DNA of 44,074 nt from Streptomyces sp. CC53. GTDB taxonomy: Bacteria > Actinomycetota > Actinomycetes > Streptomycetales > Streptomycetaceae. This document shows positions 7,161 to 14,897 of the stretch, one piece after another. Every line of letters begins with the position of its first letter. Position 1 is the stretch's first letter. Below the pieces are notes generated by a model, which saw only the letters and a program-made list of their open reading frames with translations, searched no databases and was not told where the DNA came from. Location of the stretch: positions 1 through 44,074 of the forward strand of contig NZ_MKXB01000196.1 in the NCBI RefSeq assembly GCF_001865245.1, given 5' to 3'. The position numbers and the translations under genes were made by a program.

Positions 7161-8504
7161 ATGTCCGACGTGACCACCACCGACCTGTATGAGGTGACGA
7201 TGGCCCTCTCGTACGTCCGGGAGGGCATGGACCGGCCCGCCACCTTCAGCCTCTTCGTGCGGGGGCTGCCTCCCGGGCGCGGGTTCCTCGTCAGCGCGGG
7301 CCTCGAACCGGCCCTCGACTACCTGTCCGGTTTCCGGGTGACGCGGGCGGACGTGCGGCGCTTCGCGGCCGCCCTGGACCGGGGCCCGGAGGCGCTGGAA
7401 CCACTGCTGGGACTGGCCTTCGAGGGCGAGGTGCGGGGGGTGCCCGAAGGGCGGGTGGTGCACGCCGGGGAACCGCTGTTGGAGGTGACGGCGCCGCTGC
7501 CGCAGGCCCAGCTGGTCGAGACGTACCTGCTGTCGCTGGTGAGCCACCAGACGGCCGTCGCGTCGAAGGCCGCCCGCTGTGTGCTGGCGGCGGGCGGGCA
7601 TCCGGTGGTCGACTTCTCGTTGCGCCGCACGCACGGGCCGCAGGCCGGCTTCCAGGCGGCCAGGACAGCAGGGCTGGTCGGCTTCGCCGGCACGAGCAAC
7701 GTCGCCGCGGCGACCCGCCTCGGGCTTCCCGCGTCGGGCACGATGGCCCACTCGTACGTCGAGGCGTTCCCCGACGAGGAGGCGGCGTTCCGCGCCTTCG
7801 CCCGCGCCCACCCGGGCCCCGTGACGTTCCTGGTCGACACGTACGACACCGAGCGCGGGGTGGCGGTGGCGGCGCGGGTGCTGCGCGACCTGCACCGCGG
7901 CGCGGGCTGCGGCGTCCGGCTGGACAGCGGCGACCTGGACGCGCTGTCGCGGCGGACCCGGGAACTGCTGGACGCGGCGGGCCTGCCGGAGGTGCGGATC
8001 GTCGTCAGCGGCGGCCTCGACGAGTACGGGGTCGACGCGCTGGTGCGGGCGGGCGCGCCGGTCGACGTGTACGCCGTGGGCACCAAGGTCGGGACGTCGG
8101 CGGACGCCCCGTACCTCGATTCGGCGTACAAGCTCGTCGAGTACGACGGCCGGCCGGTGATGAAGCTGTCGTCGGCGAAGGTGACGGCACCGGGCCGCAA
8201 GCAGGTGTTCCGCACGCCGGGCGGGCCCGACGTGCTGGCGCTGCGGGACGAGCCGCGGCCCGACGGCGCGGAGCCGCTGCTGCGCACGGTGATGCGCGGC
8301 GGGCGGCGGCTCGGCCCGCCGGGCGACCTGGCGTCCGCGCACGCCCGGTTCGTGAGGGACGTGACGGCGCTGCCGGCGGCCGCCCGGCGGGTGCGCGACC
8401 CGGAGCCGCCGGTGCCGCAGGTGTCGCCCCGCCTGGCCGCGCTCACGGAGGGGGTGCGGGAGCGGCTGGTGGAGCAGGCGAAGGCGGCGGGCGGGAGCCG
8501 ATGA
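7161..8504 (+). CDS. pncB: Nicotinate phosphoribosyltransferase
   Basis: 447 residues. Converts nicotinate and PRPP to nicotinate mononucleotide in the Preiss-Handler NAD salvage route. Recognisable are the N-terminal TTDLYEVTMALSY, the catalytic-His region DFSLRRTHGPQAG, the PRPP/substrate loops GVRLDSGDLDALSRR and IVVSGGLDEY, and YAVGTKVGTSADAPYLDSAYKLVEYDG. Length is normal for the family. The ATG at 7161 has GGAAGGA 11 nt upstream. It is divergent from the Usp operon behind a shared candidate OsdR box. Mycobacterial pncB2 is in the DosR regulon, which supports a role in maintaining NAD during low-oxygen stasis. Confidence 0.95.
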   Translation: MSDVTTTDLYEVTMALSYVREGMDRPATFSLFVRGLPPGRGFLVSAGLEPALDYLSGFRVTRADVRRFAAALDRGPEALEPLLGLAFEGEVRGVPEGRVVHAGEPLLEVTAPLPQAQLVETYLLSLVSHQTAVASKAARCVLAAGGHPVVDFSLRRTHGPQAGFQAARTAGLVGFAGTSNVAAATRLGLPASGTMAHSYVEAFPDEEAAFRAFARAHPGPVTFLVDTYDTERGVAVAARVLRDLHRGAGCGVRLDSGDLDALSRRTRELLDAAGLPEVRIVVSGGLDEYGVDALVRAGAPVDVYAVGTKVGTSADAPYLDSAYKLVEYDGRPVMKLSSAKVTAPGRKQVFRTPGGPDVLALRDEPRPDGAEPLLRTVMRGGRRLGPPGDLASAHARFVRDVTALPAAARRVRDPEPPVPQVSPRLAALTEGVRERLVEQAKAAGGSR

Positions 8505-8510
8505 CACCGG

Positions 8511-8539
8511 ACGCGGTACCGGCGGGGGCGGTACCGCGT
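8511..8539. terminator. Hairpin after pncB
   Basis: ACGCGGTACCG, 7-nt loop, CGGTACCGCGT: a perfect 11-bp stem 6 nt after the pncB stop. A further CGGTACCG palindrome follows at about 8543. The rest of the 357-bp gap up to 8861 contains the two boxes at 8779-8812 and no credible gene. Confidence 0.75.
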
Positions 8540-8778
8540 ACGCCGGTACCGGCGGCGGTCGGCGGGCCCCTGCCCTCGGTCGGCCCCGCTGAGGCACCGC
8601 GGGCCCCCGCGCCGGGTGGAGGCACCCGCCTGACCCGCCGCCGCGGACCTTCCGGGCAGGCCGGGCCCGCAGGTGAGCGGGGCTCACGGAGGCCGTGTCA
8701 CCGCGCCGCCCGGCTCCGCAGACCGCGTGGGCACGACCTGGCGCGGGCGGGCCCGGCGTGGCGGATCACGGCGGGGAA

Positions 8779-8812
8779 GGGACGTTCGGACCGCCGACGG
8801 ACCGGTCGGGCC
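8779..8812. promoter_or_regulatory. Tandem OsdR/DevR boxes, 20-bp phased
   Basis: GGGACGTTCGGACC (8779-8792) and GGACCGGTCGGGCC (8799-8812). Their starts are exactly 20 bp apart, placing both on the same face of the helix. They end 49 bp before the Usp start at 8862. Paired boxes at about two-turn spacing are typical of DosR targets. This is the clearest dual site in the window. Confidence 0.65.
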
Positions 8813-8861
8813 CTCCCGCCGCGCCAGGGGGGCGGCGAGGCTGGAGGCAGGGAGGCCCGAC

Positions 8862-9821
8862 ATGACCGACGCACGGAGCACGACCACGCACGGCCCGCAC
8901 GCCGTCATGGCGGGGCTGGACGGCTCCCCGGAGAGCGCGGCGGCGGCCGCCTGGGCCGCCGACGAGGCGGCGCTGAGGAACGCGCCGCTCCACCTCGTCC
9001 ACGCCCTGGAGGAACGCCCCGCGCCGGGCGCAACCGAGCACGCGCAGCGGCTGCTGCGGGTCGCGGTGGCGCGGGCGCAGCGGGCCCACCCGGGTCTCAC
9101 CGTCGCCACGGGGACGCCGACGGGCCGCAGCACCGCCGCGGCGCTGGCCTCCGGGACGGGACCGGACGGCCCGGCGGGGCTGCTGGTGCTGGGGTCCCGC
9201 GGACGGGGCGCGCTGGCAGGCTTCCTCGCGGGCTCGGTGGGCCTCGCGGTGGCCGGGGCGGCTCGCTGCCCCGTCGTACTGGTACGGCGGCGGGGTGGCA
9301 GTCACCCGCAGCCGGATACCGCGGCGGCCGCCGGACCCGGCGGTGCCGCGGAGCAGGGCGGCACCGGGGCGCCGGGACGCACCCCGGCCGCGGCCGGGGA
9401 CGTCGTCGTCGGCGTGGACGTCTTCGAGCCCTGCGGCGACCTGCTCGCCTTCGCGTTCGAGGAGGCCGCGGTGCGGGGCTGCGCCCTGCACGCGCTGCAC
9501 TGCTGGTCGCTGCCCGCCGCGTACGGCTACGCGGCGGCGGTCGACCCGGACATCCGCACGCAGGTGGCCCGCCAGGTCTCCGGCAGCCTCACCGACCTGC
9601 TGCTGCCGTGGCGCCGGAAGCACCCGTCCGTACCGGTGGTGGCGCGCACGGTCCCCGGGCCGGCCGCGGCCGAGCTGGTGCGGGCCGCCGAAGGCGCCGC
9701 CATGCTGGTCGTGGGCCGCCGTGCGGCCCTGCTGCCGTTCGGACCGCGTCTGGGCCATGTGGCCCACGCGGTGATCCATCACGCGGCCCTGCCGGTCGCC
9801 GTGGTTCCCCACGGCGAGTAG
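8862..9821 (+). CDS. Universal stress protein, tandem UspA domains
   Basis: 319 residues. Domain 1 (about 9-145) has HAVMAGLDGSPES and LVLGSRGRGALAGFLAGSVGLAV. After an Ala/Gly/Pro-rich linker, domain 2 (about 180-316) has VVVGVDVFEPCGD and LVVGRRAALLPFGPRLGHVAHAVIHH. Only domain 1 keeps the full GSRGxGxxxGxxxGS nucleotide loop; domain 2 is degenerate, a split also seen in the Usp at 15962. The ATG at 8862 follows GGGAGG. It is probably co-transcribed with the nitroreductase-like gene 33 nt downstream and controlled by the paired boxes upstream. Confidence 0.92.
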   Translation: MTDARSTTTHGPHAVMAGLDGSPESAAAAAWAADEAALRNAPLHLVHALEERPAPGATEHAQRLLRVAVARAQRAHPGLTVATGTPTGRSTAAALASGTGPDGPAGLLVLGSRGRGALAGFLAGSVGLAVAGAARCPVVLVRRRGGSHPQPDTAAAAGPGGAAEQGGTGAPGRTPAAAGDVVVGVDVFEPCGDLLAFAFEEAAVRGCALHALHCWSLPAAYGYAAAVDPDIRTQVARQVSGSLTDLLLPWRRKHPSVPVVARTVPGPAAAELVRAAEGAAMLVVGRRAALLPFGPRLGHVAHAVIHHAALPVAVVPHGE

Positions 9822-9854
9822 GCGGGCCGCCCGGCCCTGGAGGAGAAGGCCGCC

Positions 9855-10856
9855 ATGCAGGTGCGCTCCCTCGACACCGACACCGTGACGTCCCTCGTCG
9901 CGGACGCCACGACGGCGCCGTCCATGCACAACGCGCAGCCGTGGCTGTTCCGGTACGCGCGCGGCACGGGTGTGCTGCGGATGCGGATGGACCCGGCGCG
10001 CGCCATGCCGCACGCGGACCCGGACCACCGTGCCCTGCACGTCGGCTGCGGCGCCGCGCTGTTCAACCTGCGGGTGGCGGCGGCCCGCGCCGGATGGGAG
10101 CCGGGCATCACCCTGCTGCCCGATCCGGCGGACCCCGAAGTGCTCGCGGACGTGGTATTCGGCAAGCCCGTCGCGGCGGACGACCGGCTCGCCGACCTGT
10201 ACCCGGCACTCGCCAGGCGGCGTACGAACCGGTTCCCGTTCACCGAGGAGGCCGTTCCGCAGGCGGTGCGCGACGAACTGAGCGGTGCCGCTCTGGCGGA
10301 GGGCGCGCGGCTGGTGTTCCTCGACGCCTGGCAGACGGAGGCGGTGCTGGAGCTGGTGCGGGACGCGGAGGCCGAGGAGGCCTCGGACGCGGGGAAGCGG
10401 GCCGAGGTGGCCCGCTGGACGTGGCGTGCGGAGTCCGCCGACGACCCGGGCCGGGCCGAAGGCATCCCGAGCTACGCGCTGGGCCCGCGCCGGCACGGGG
10501 GACGGGCTCCGGTCCGGGACTTCGCGGCGTCGGAGCGGCCCGCGGGGCGGGGCACGGCGGTGTTCGAGCAGATGCCGTGCCTGGCCGTGCTGGGCACCCG
10601 GCAGGACCGTCCCGTGGACTGGCTGCACGCCGGGCAGGCCGTGGAGCGGGTGCTGCTCCAGGCCACGTTGGACGGCCTCGCCACATCGCTGAACTCGCAC
10701 GCCCTGGAGTGGCCGGAGCTGCGGTGGGCGGTGCGCGACCCGCGGTCGGCGATGGGACACGCCCAGATGCTCATCCGGTTCGGGTACGGCCCGGAGGTTC
10801 CCGCGACCCCCCGGCGGCCCGTCGAGGAGGTCCTGCGCGTCGACGAGGCGGGCTGA
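9855..10856 (+). CDS. Acg-like nitroreductase-fold protein (Rv2032/Rv3131 type)
   Basis: 333 residues. The N-terminus VADATTAPSMHNAQPWLFRY carries the SMHNAQPW motif of Acg-family FMN-binding proteins. The second half has VERVLLQATLDGLATSLNSHALEWPELR and the C-terminal MLIRFGYGPEVPATPRRPVEEVL, both typical of the family. These are double-length nitroreductase folds, some lacking enzymatic activity and proposed to sequester flavin. Acg, Rv3127 and Rv3131 of Mycobacterium tuberculosis are strongly DosR-induced. The ATG at 9855 follows GGAGGAG. It shares an operon with the preceding Usp (33-nt gap). Confidence 0.88.
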   Translation: MQVRSLDTDTVTSLVADATTAPSMHNAQPWLFRYARGTGVLRMRMDPARAMPHADPDHRALHVGCGAALFNLRVAAARAGWEPGITLLPDPADPEVLADVVFGKPVAADDRLADLYPALARRRTNRFPFTEEAVPQAVRDELSGAALAEGARLVFLDAWQTEAVLELVRDAEAEEASDAGKRAEVARWTWRAESADDPGRAEGIPSYALGPRRHGGRAPVRDFAASERPAGRGTAVFEQMPCLAVLGTRQDRPVDWLHAGQAVERVLLQATLDGLATSLNSHALEWPELRWAVRDPRSAMGHAQMLIRFGYGPEVPATPRRPVEEVLRVDEAG

Positions 10857-11257
10857 AGCCGGGGCCCCGGCACGTGGCGGTCGCGTACGCGCGGGGCCGG
10901 CCCCGCCGGAGGCGTGCGGCGCCGGCGGCGTACCGCCGGCCCTGCCGGTGCGCCGCGGGTGGGCGAACGTCGGACGGCGGCATTCCGAGCGACACGGGGG
11001 CGGCTCCGCAACGCCGTGGCGGCGGCGCTGGCGGGCGTCGACACGGCCGGCGACCGCGGGCCGGTGAGGACCGGGGCCGACCGGGCCGCCGCCCTGCCCA
11101 CCGCCGGCCCTCCGCCCTGGCGTGGTCCTGGGCCGTCGGAACCAGGGCCGGCGCCCGATGGCACCCGGCCGGGTGATCCCTATGATCACTGCCAGCCACG
11201 CCCACGGGTCCGGCCCCCGGCTCCCCGTGGGTCTCTTCTGACGACGAGGTGGGACCC
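10857..11257. other. Intergenic region with hairpins, no gene seen
   Basis: After the Acg-like stop there are two stems: GCGGGGCC/GGCCCCGC (10892-10907, a perfect palindrome) and GCCGGCGG-CGTA-CCGCCGGC (10921-10940), which probably terminate the Usp-Acg transcript. Near 11172 an inverted repeat GTGATC-N5-GATCAC stands in the leader of the VOC gene and could be its operator. Open frames here lack family features. Confidence 0.5.
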
Positions 11258-11653
11258 ATGCCGGCCGACGCCACGGCTCACATCCGCATCGCACGGCCCT
11301 CGCGCGACCTCGGCGCGGCGGAACGCTTCTGGGTCTCGGGGCTCGGCCTCGACGTCCTGTACCGGCACGCCGCGGACGGTACCCCCGGGGACAGTTCGCT
11401 CCTGATGGCCGGCTGGCACCTGGAACTCGTCCACGATCCCGCCGCTCCCCTGGAGCCGCAGCCGACGGCGGAGGACCTGCTGGTCGTCTACCTCGGCGAA
11501 CCGGTGCCCTCATCCCTCGTGGGACGACTGGAGCGGCACGGTGGGAAGCGGGTGCCCGCTCACAACCCGTACTGGGACACCTGGGGCGTGACCGTCCAGG
11601 ACCCCGACGGCTATCTGCTGGTGCTGTCCACGCGTGACTGGTCCCACGCGTAG
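11258..11653 (+). CDS. VOC-family (glyoxalase/bleomycin-resistance fold) protein
   Basis: 131-residue protein. HIRIARPSRDLGAAERFWVSGLGLDVLYRH is the first beta-alpha-beta-beta unit (candidate metal ligand His8), and WGVTVQDPDGYLLVLSTRDW is the second. This is the usual size of a single-unit VOC domain acting as a dimer. Members include dioxygenases, isomerases and drug-binding proteins; nothing in the context fixes the substrate. The ATG at 11258 has GAGGTGGGA just upstream; the in-frame GTG at 11249 overlaps it. Confidence 0.85.
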   Translation: MPADATAHIRIARPSRDLGAAERFWVSGLGLDVLYRHAADGTPGDSSLLMAGWHLELVHDPAAPLEPQPTAEDLLVVYLGEPVPSSLVGRLERHGGKRVPAHNPYWDTWGVTVQDPDGYLLVLSTRDWSHA

Positions 11654-11687
11654 GCACCCGCGAACGCGCTGCCGCACGGCCACGCCG

Positions 11688-11706
11688 GGCCCCCGCCGCG
11701 GGGGCC
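11688..11706. terminator. Hairpin between convergent genes
   Basis: GGCCCCCG-CCG-CGGGGGCC, an 8-bp stem with a 3-nt loop, lies between the VOC gene (ends 11653) and the convergent HTH-flavin-reductase gene (ends 11760). Probably used in both directions. Confidence 0.65.
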
Positions 11707-11759
11707 GGATCCGCGGGGCGGGCAGGACACCGGCAGGCGAGGCGACCGGCAGAGCGTGG

Positions 11760-12497
11760 TCAGGCGCCGTGGGGGGCGGCGCCGCCGTGCCGGTGACCCG
11801 GCGGCGGTACCTCGTCCCCGCCCGGCTCGTGGGTGTGGTGCACGTGGATGCGGCGGCCCGTCACGCGGCGGGGCGCGACGGCCACCCACAGGTCGCGTTC
11901 GCCGCCCGCCCACGGGGTGGTGAAGGCCGCCTCCTCCAGGACGCGGACCTCGTCGACGCCCGCGACCTCGCGTGCGGGCCCGACGAGCAGCACGCTCCAG
12001 CCCTGGCTGAACAGGTCGTCGATGTGGTCCACCTCGAACGCGATGTCGCCCGCGCCGGTGCGTGCCGCCCGTGAGGGCGCCGACCCCGGCTGGGTGCGGA
12101 ACGCCACCTCCCGGCCGCTGACGAGGTAGTTGACGGGGAGGATGGCGGGGCCTTCGTGCGACGTGACGGCGACCCGGCCGACGCCGTGGGTGCCGAGCAG
12201 CTGCCACGCCTCGTCGGCGCCGAGCTCGACGAGCTCCGGGTGGTACGCGGCACGGCCGGTGCCCGGGGTGAGCTCCTCGCCGCCGCCGGTGAGGGCGACG
12301 ACGGTGGTCTCCAGCGCGTCCGCGAGGCGCAACAGGAACCCCATGCCGGGGGTGGCGGTCTGCTCCTCCAGGTACTGGATGTACCCGGGGGCGGAGCCGG
12401 CCCGCAGGGCGACCTCCTCCCGGGACAGCCCGAGCTGCTCGCGGCGGGCGGCGACGCGGCGCCCGATGTCCCCCTTCAGGTGCTCAGGTCCTGGCAT
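11760..12497 (-). CDS. XRE-type HTH fused to pyridoxamine 5'-phosphate oxidase-like domain
   Basis: 245 residues. Residues 6-70 are an XRE helix-turn-helix (VAARREQLGLSREEVALRAG...YIQYLEEQ...LLRLADALET). Residues about 90-220 form a split-barrel flavin-binding domain of the PNPOx-like type (GVGRVAVTSHEGPAILPVNYLV, DIAFEVDHIDDLFSQGWSVLLVG). The tail is His-rich (HVHHTHEPGG...GHRHGG). The combination suggests a regulator that senses a flavin, F420 or haem-type cofactor. The ATG at 12497 begins the HTH directly. The barrel resembles the stand-alone PNPOx-like protein at 18055. No OsdR box was seen upstream. Confidence 0.85.
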   Translation of the reverse strand: MPGPEHLKGDIGRRVAARREQLGLSREEVALRAGSAPGYIQYLEEQTATPGMGFLLRLADALETTVVALTGGGEELTPGTGRAAYHPELVELGADEAWQLLGTHGVGRVAVTSHEGPAILPVNYLVSGREVAFRTQPGSAPSRAARTGAGDIAFEVDHIDDLFSQGWSVLLVGPAREVAGVDEVRVLEEAAFTTPWAGGERDLWVAVAPRRVTGRRIHVHHTHEPGGDEVPPPGHRHGGAAPHGA

Positions 12498-12629
12498 GGC
12501 ATCACGGTATCCGCGCGACCCGCCGCCCGCATGCGCGGCGCGGCAGGGGCGTCCGCGGGGCCGGCCCCGCCCCGGCACGGGGGCCTCTCCTGCTCGCGCC
12601 CCGGCTCGGGCCGGCCGGGGCACGGCGGG

Positions 12630-13319
12630 TCACGGTGCCGTACGGCGCCCGGGCGGGGTGCGGGCCCCCGGAGGGGCGGTCAGCTCGCACCGTACGTCCA
12701 CGACGCCCTCCACCGCGCGGGTGCGGCGCTCGGCCACCGGGATGAGGGCGGCGTCGCGCACCGCCCCGGTGAGGGTGACCGTGCCCCGGTCGACGTGCAC
12801 GCCGATGCCCCGGTGCGAGACGACGAAGAGCCGCTCCACGACGTCCCGCCGCACCTCCGCGGCGATGTCCCGGTCCGGCCGCAGGAACCCCTTCAGCAGG
12901 TCCGCCCGGCTGACGATGCCGCACAGCACCCCGTCGCCGTCCACCACCGGCAGCCGCTTCACGCCGCGTCCGGCCATCAGCCGGGCGGCGTGCGGCAGGG
13001 TGGCCCCGGCTGTCACGGTGACGGCGGGGCTGGACATCAGCTCCGCGGCGGTCACCGCGCCCGCCTTCGCGTAGTCGGTGAGCCGCAGCCGCTGGTCGAC
13101 CAGCGAGGGATCGGTGTCGCGGAGCTCCTCCTTGGGCAGCAGGTCCGCCTCCGACACCACGCCGACGACGCGGCCCTCGCCCTCCACGACCGGTACGGCC
13201 GTGACGTGCCGTGTCCGCAGCGCGGTCACGATCTCCTTGTACGTCGCGTCGGGACCGACGGCGACGACCGGTGACGTCATGACGTCACCGACGGTACGGG
13301 GAGCGGTGCGCCGATCCAT
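12630..13319 (-). CDS. CBS-pair and BON-domain protein
   Basis: 229 residues. CBS 1 is about 10-65 (DVMTSPVVAVGPDATYKEIV...VVSEADLLPKEE), CBS 2 about 90-145 (ELMSSPAVTVTAGATL...IVSRADLLKGF), and BON about 150-215 (ihvdRGTVTLTGAVRD...VEGVVDVRCEL). It is closely related to the gene at 3884 and more distantly to 14283. The ATG at 13319 has GAAGGG upstream and fits the N-terminus of its paralogue; the longer open frame begins with low-complexity sequence. It is divergent from the cyclic-nucleotide-domain gene at 13493 with an OsdR-type box between them. Probably an adenylate-sensing partner of another protein; the target is unknown. Confidence 0.9.
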   Translation of the reverse strand: MDRRTAPRTVGDVMTSPVVAVGPDATYKEIVTALRTRHVTAVPVVEGEGRVVGVVSEADLLPKEELRDTDPSLVDQRLRLTDYAKAGAVTAAELMSSPAVTVTAGATLPHAARLMAGRGVKRLPVVDGDGVLCGIVSRADLLKGFLRPDRDIAAEVRRDVVERLFVVSHRGIGVHVDRGTVTLTGAVRDAALIPVAERRTRAVEGVVDVRCELTAPPGARTPPGRRTAP

Positions 13320-13389
13320 GGGTGCGCCCTTCGCCGAAGTGCTCAGTACGCTCGTAAGAACCGTCGCACTGTCGGGGGTACGTCCGGTA

Positions 13390-13403
13390 GGGCCGGTCGG
13401 ACC
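13390..13403. promoter_or_regulatory. Candidate OsdR/DevR box
   Basis: GGGCCGGTCGGACC matches the island consensus at all fixed positions. It lies 71 bp from the CBS-BON start (13319) and 90 bp from the cNMP-domain start (13493), so it may control both divergent genes. Confidence 0.62.
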
Positions 13404-13492
13404 GACGCCGGTGTCCCGGGCGGCCCCTGCGGGCCCGTGGCCCGGTGACCGAGGCTGGGGCCGACGTGCGCGGGGTCCGTCAGGAGGTTCCC

Positions 13493-13951
13493 ATGAGCAG
13501 AACCGCAGCACCGAGGATCAACAGCGTGCCCGCCCCGCACCGGGAGCGGCTCATGACACTGGCCCGGGAGGTCGCCTTCGAGCCGGGCGACCGGCTGTTC
13601 GACGAGCAGCAGCCCGCGGACCGCTTCTGGGTCGTGAAGACGGGGGCGGTCACGCTCGACGCGCGGGTGCCGGGTCGGCGTCCCGCCGAGGTCCAGATGC
13701 TGGGCCACGGCGACCTGGTGGGCCTGTCCTGGCTGTTCCCCCCGTACGAGTGGGAGCTCGGTGCCGGGGCCATGAGCCTGGTGCGGGCCTGGGAGTTCGA
13801 CGCGGTGGCGGTGCGCACCCTGTGCGCGGCGGAGCCGGCGTTCGGGTACGCGTTGACGCTGTGGGTGGGGCAGGTGCTCTCCCACCGGCTGCAGGCGACC
13901 CGGGTCAGGCTCCTCGACCTGTACGCACCGCACGCGACCAGCGCGGTGTGA
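13493..13951 (+). CDS. Stand-alone cyclic-nucleotide-binding-fold protein
   Basis: 152 residues. A Crp/Fnr-type sensor beta-roll (about 20-130: LAREVAFEPGDRLFDEQQPADRFWVVKTGAVTL...LGHGDLVGLSWLFPPYEWELGAGA) without the C-terminal DNA-binding helix-turn-helix that would make it a transcription factor. The family PEGE..A cyclic-AMP pocket is not clearly kept: the equivalent stretch reads GDLVGLSWLFPPYEW. It may bind another ligand or serve as a protein-interaction module. Related stand-alone proteins accompany Usp/CBS genes in actinobacterial stress islands. The ATG at 13493 has CAGGAGG 7 nt upstream. Confidence 0.85.
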   Translation: MSRTAAPRINSVPAPHRERLMTLAREVAFEPGDRLFDEQQPADRFWVVKTGAVTLDARVPGRRPAEVQMLGHGDLVGLSWLFPPYEWELGAGAMSLVRAWEFDAVAVRTLCAAEPAFGYALTLWVGQVLSHRLQATRVRLLDLYAPHATSAV

Positions 13952-13963
13952 TCCGGGCGGCCC

Positions 13964-14016
13964 CCGCCCCACCCCGGGCGCGGGGCCGCGGGCCGCGCCC
14001 CGCGCCGGGGCGGGCG
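13964..14016. terminator. Large GC-rich hairpin
   Basis: Interrupted inverted repeat. The inner 9-bp arms GCGCGGGGC and GCCCCGCGC are extended by CCCGG/CCGG and CGCCCC/GGGCG segments with a bulge. It lies about 15 nt after the cNMP-domain gene. The rest of the 331-bp gap to 14283 holds the box at 14158 and no gene. Confidence 0.6.
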
Positions 14017-14157
14017 ACGGGCGGTCGGCGGCGGAAAGGGCCACCCGCTTCTCGCGGATCCCGATGGCGCGGTGCACGGCCGTCAGTCGCTTGTCCCCGC
14101 CTCTCGTCAGCCCTTTCCGCCGCTGCCGGGAAACCACCGCCCGGGGGCGCGCCGCCA

Positions 14158-14171
14158 GGGCCGAACGGTCC
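14158..14171. promoter_or_regulatory. Candidate OsdR/DevR box
   Basis: GGGCCGAACGGTCC fits the consensus fully and is almost identical to the site at 7069. A weaker relative, CGGCCGGTGGCACC, begins 19 bp later. The box is 112 bp upstream of the CBS-BON gene at 14283. Confidence 0.62.
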
Positions 14172-14282
14172 CCGGGCGGCCGGTGGCACCGCGCCGCTGC
14201 GGCGCGCGGGGCCGGCCGGGGGGCATCCTCGAAGGCGGCGGGGATTCGTGGAGCGAGCACCGAGAAGGGACGGCGTCCAGCG

Positions 14283-14897
14283 ATGAGGCACCGCAGCGTG
14301 GCCGATCTGATGACCCCCGAGGCCGTCGCCGTGCAGCCCGGCACTTCGTTCAAGGAGATCGCCCGGCTGCTCGACGAGTACGGCATCACGGCGGTCCCCG
14401 TCGTGGACGACGAGGAGCAGCCGGTCGGCGTGGTGTCGGAGGCGGACCTGCTGCGCCGCCACACCGGGGCCGACGACGGGGCGCGCACCGCGCAGGGGCT
14501 CATGTCCAGCCCGGCGATCGTGGCCCGGCCGGAGTGGAGCGCGGTGGAGGCGGCGCGCGTGATGGAGAGGCACCGGATCAAGCGCCTGCCGGTGGTGGAC
14601 GCGGCGGGGCGGCTCATCGGCGTGCTCAGCCGCAGTGACCTGCTACAGCTGTTCCTGCGGCGTGACCGGGCGATCCAGGAGGAGATCCTGGAGGACGTGG
14701 TGACACGGACCCTGGGGCTGCCGCCGTCGGCCGTGACCGTCGACGTGCACGACGGCGCGGTCACGCTCAGCGGCACGCTGGAGCGGCGGAGCCTGGTGCC
14801 GATCGTGGAGCGGCTGTGCGAGAGCGTCGACGGGGTGGTGGCGGTGGACACCCGTCTCGCGTACGAGTGGGACGACACGGAGCCGGTGACGGCCTGA
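14283..14897 (+). CDS. CBS-pair and BON-domain protein
   Basis: 204 residues. CBS 1 about 5-55 (DLMTPEAVAVQPGTSFKEIARLLDEYGITAVPVVD), CBS 2 about 72-128 (GLMSSPAIVARPEWSAVEAARVMERHRIKRLPVVD), BON about 130-195 (VTVDVHDGAVTLSGTLERRS...DGVVAVDTRLAYEWDD). It is the third paralogue of this architecture in the window and differs from the other two in a shorter inter-CBS linker. The ATG at 14283 begins the CBS fold almost immediately, as in its relatives; the ribosome site (GAAGGGA) is rather distant. Confidence 0.9.
   Translation: MRHRSVADLMTPEAVAVQPGTSFKEIARLLDEYGITAVPVVDDEEQPVGVVSEADLLRRHTGADDGARTAQGLMSSPAIVARPEWSAVEAARVMERHRIKRLPVVDAAGRLIGVLSRSDLLQLFLRRDRAIQEEILEDVVTRTLGLPPSAVTVDVHDGAVTLSGTLERRSLVPIVERLCESVDGVVAVDTRLAYEWDDTEPVTA

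Noticed and set aside
8511..8560. Three GGTACC palindromes as a possible repeat-based regulatory array
   Set aside because: The first two form the arms of a good terminator directly after pncB, which explains them adequately.
8501..11657. Very long overlapping open frames on both strands through the Usp and Acg genes
   Set aside because: Composition is low-complexity, and the true frames carry clear Usp and Acg motifs.
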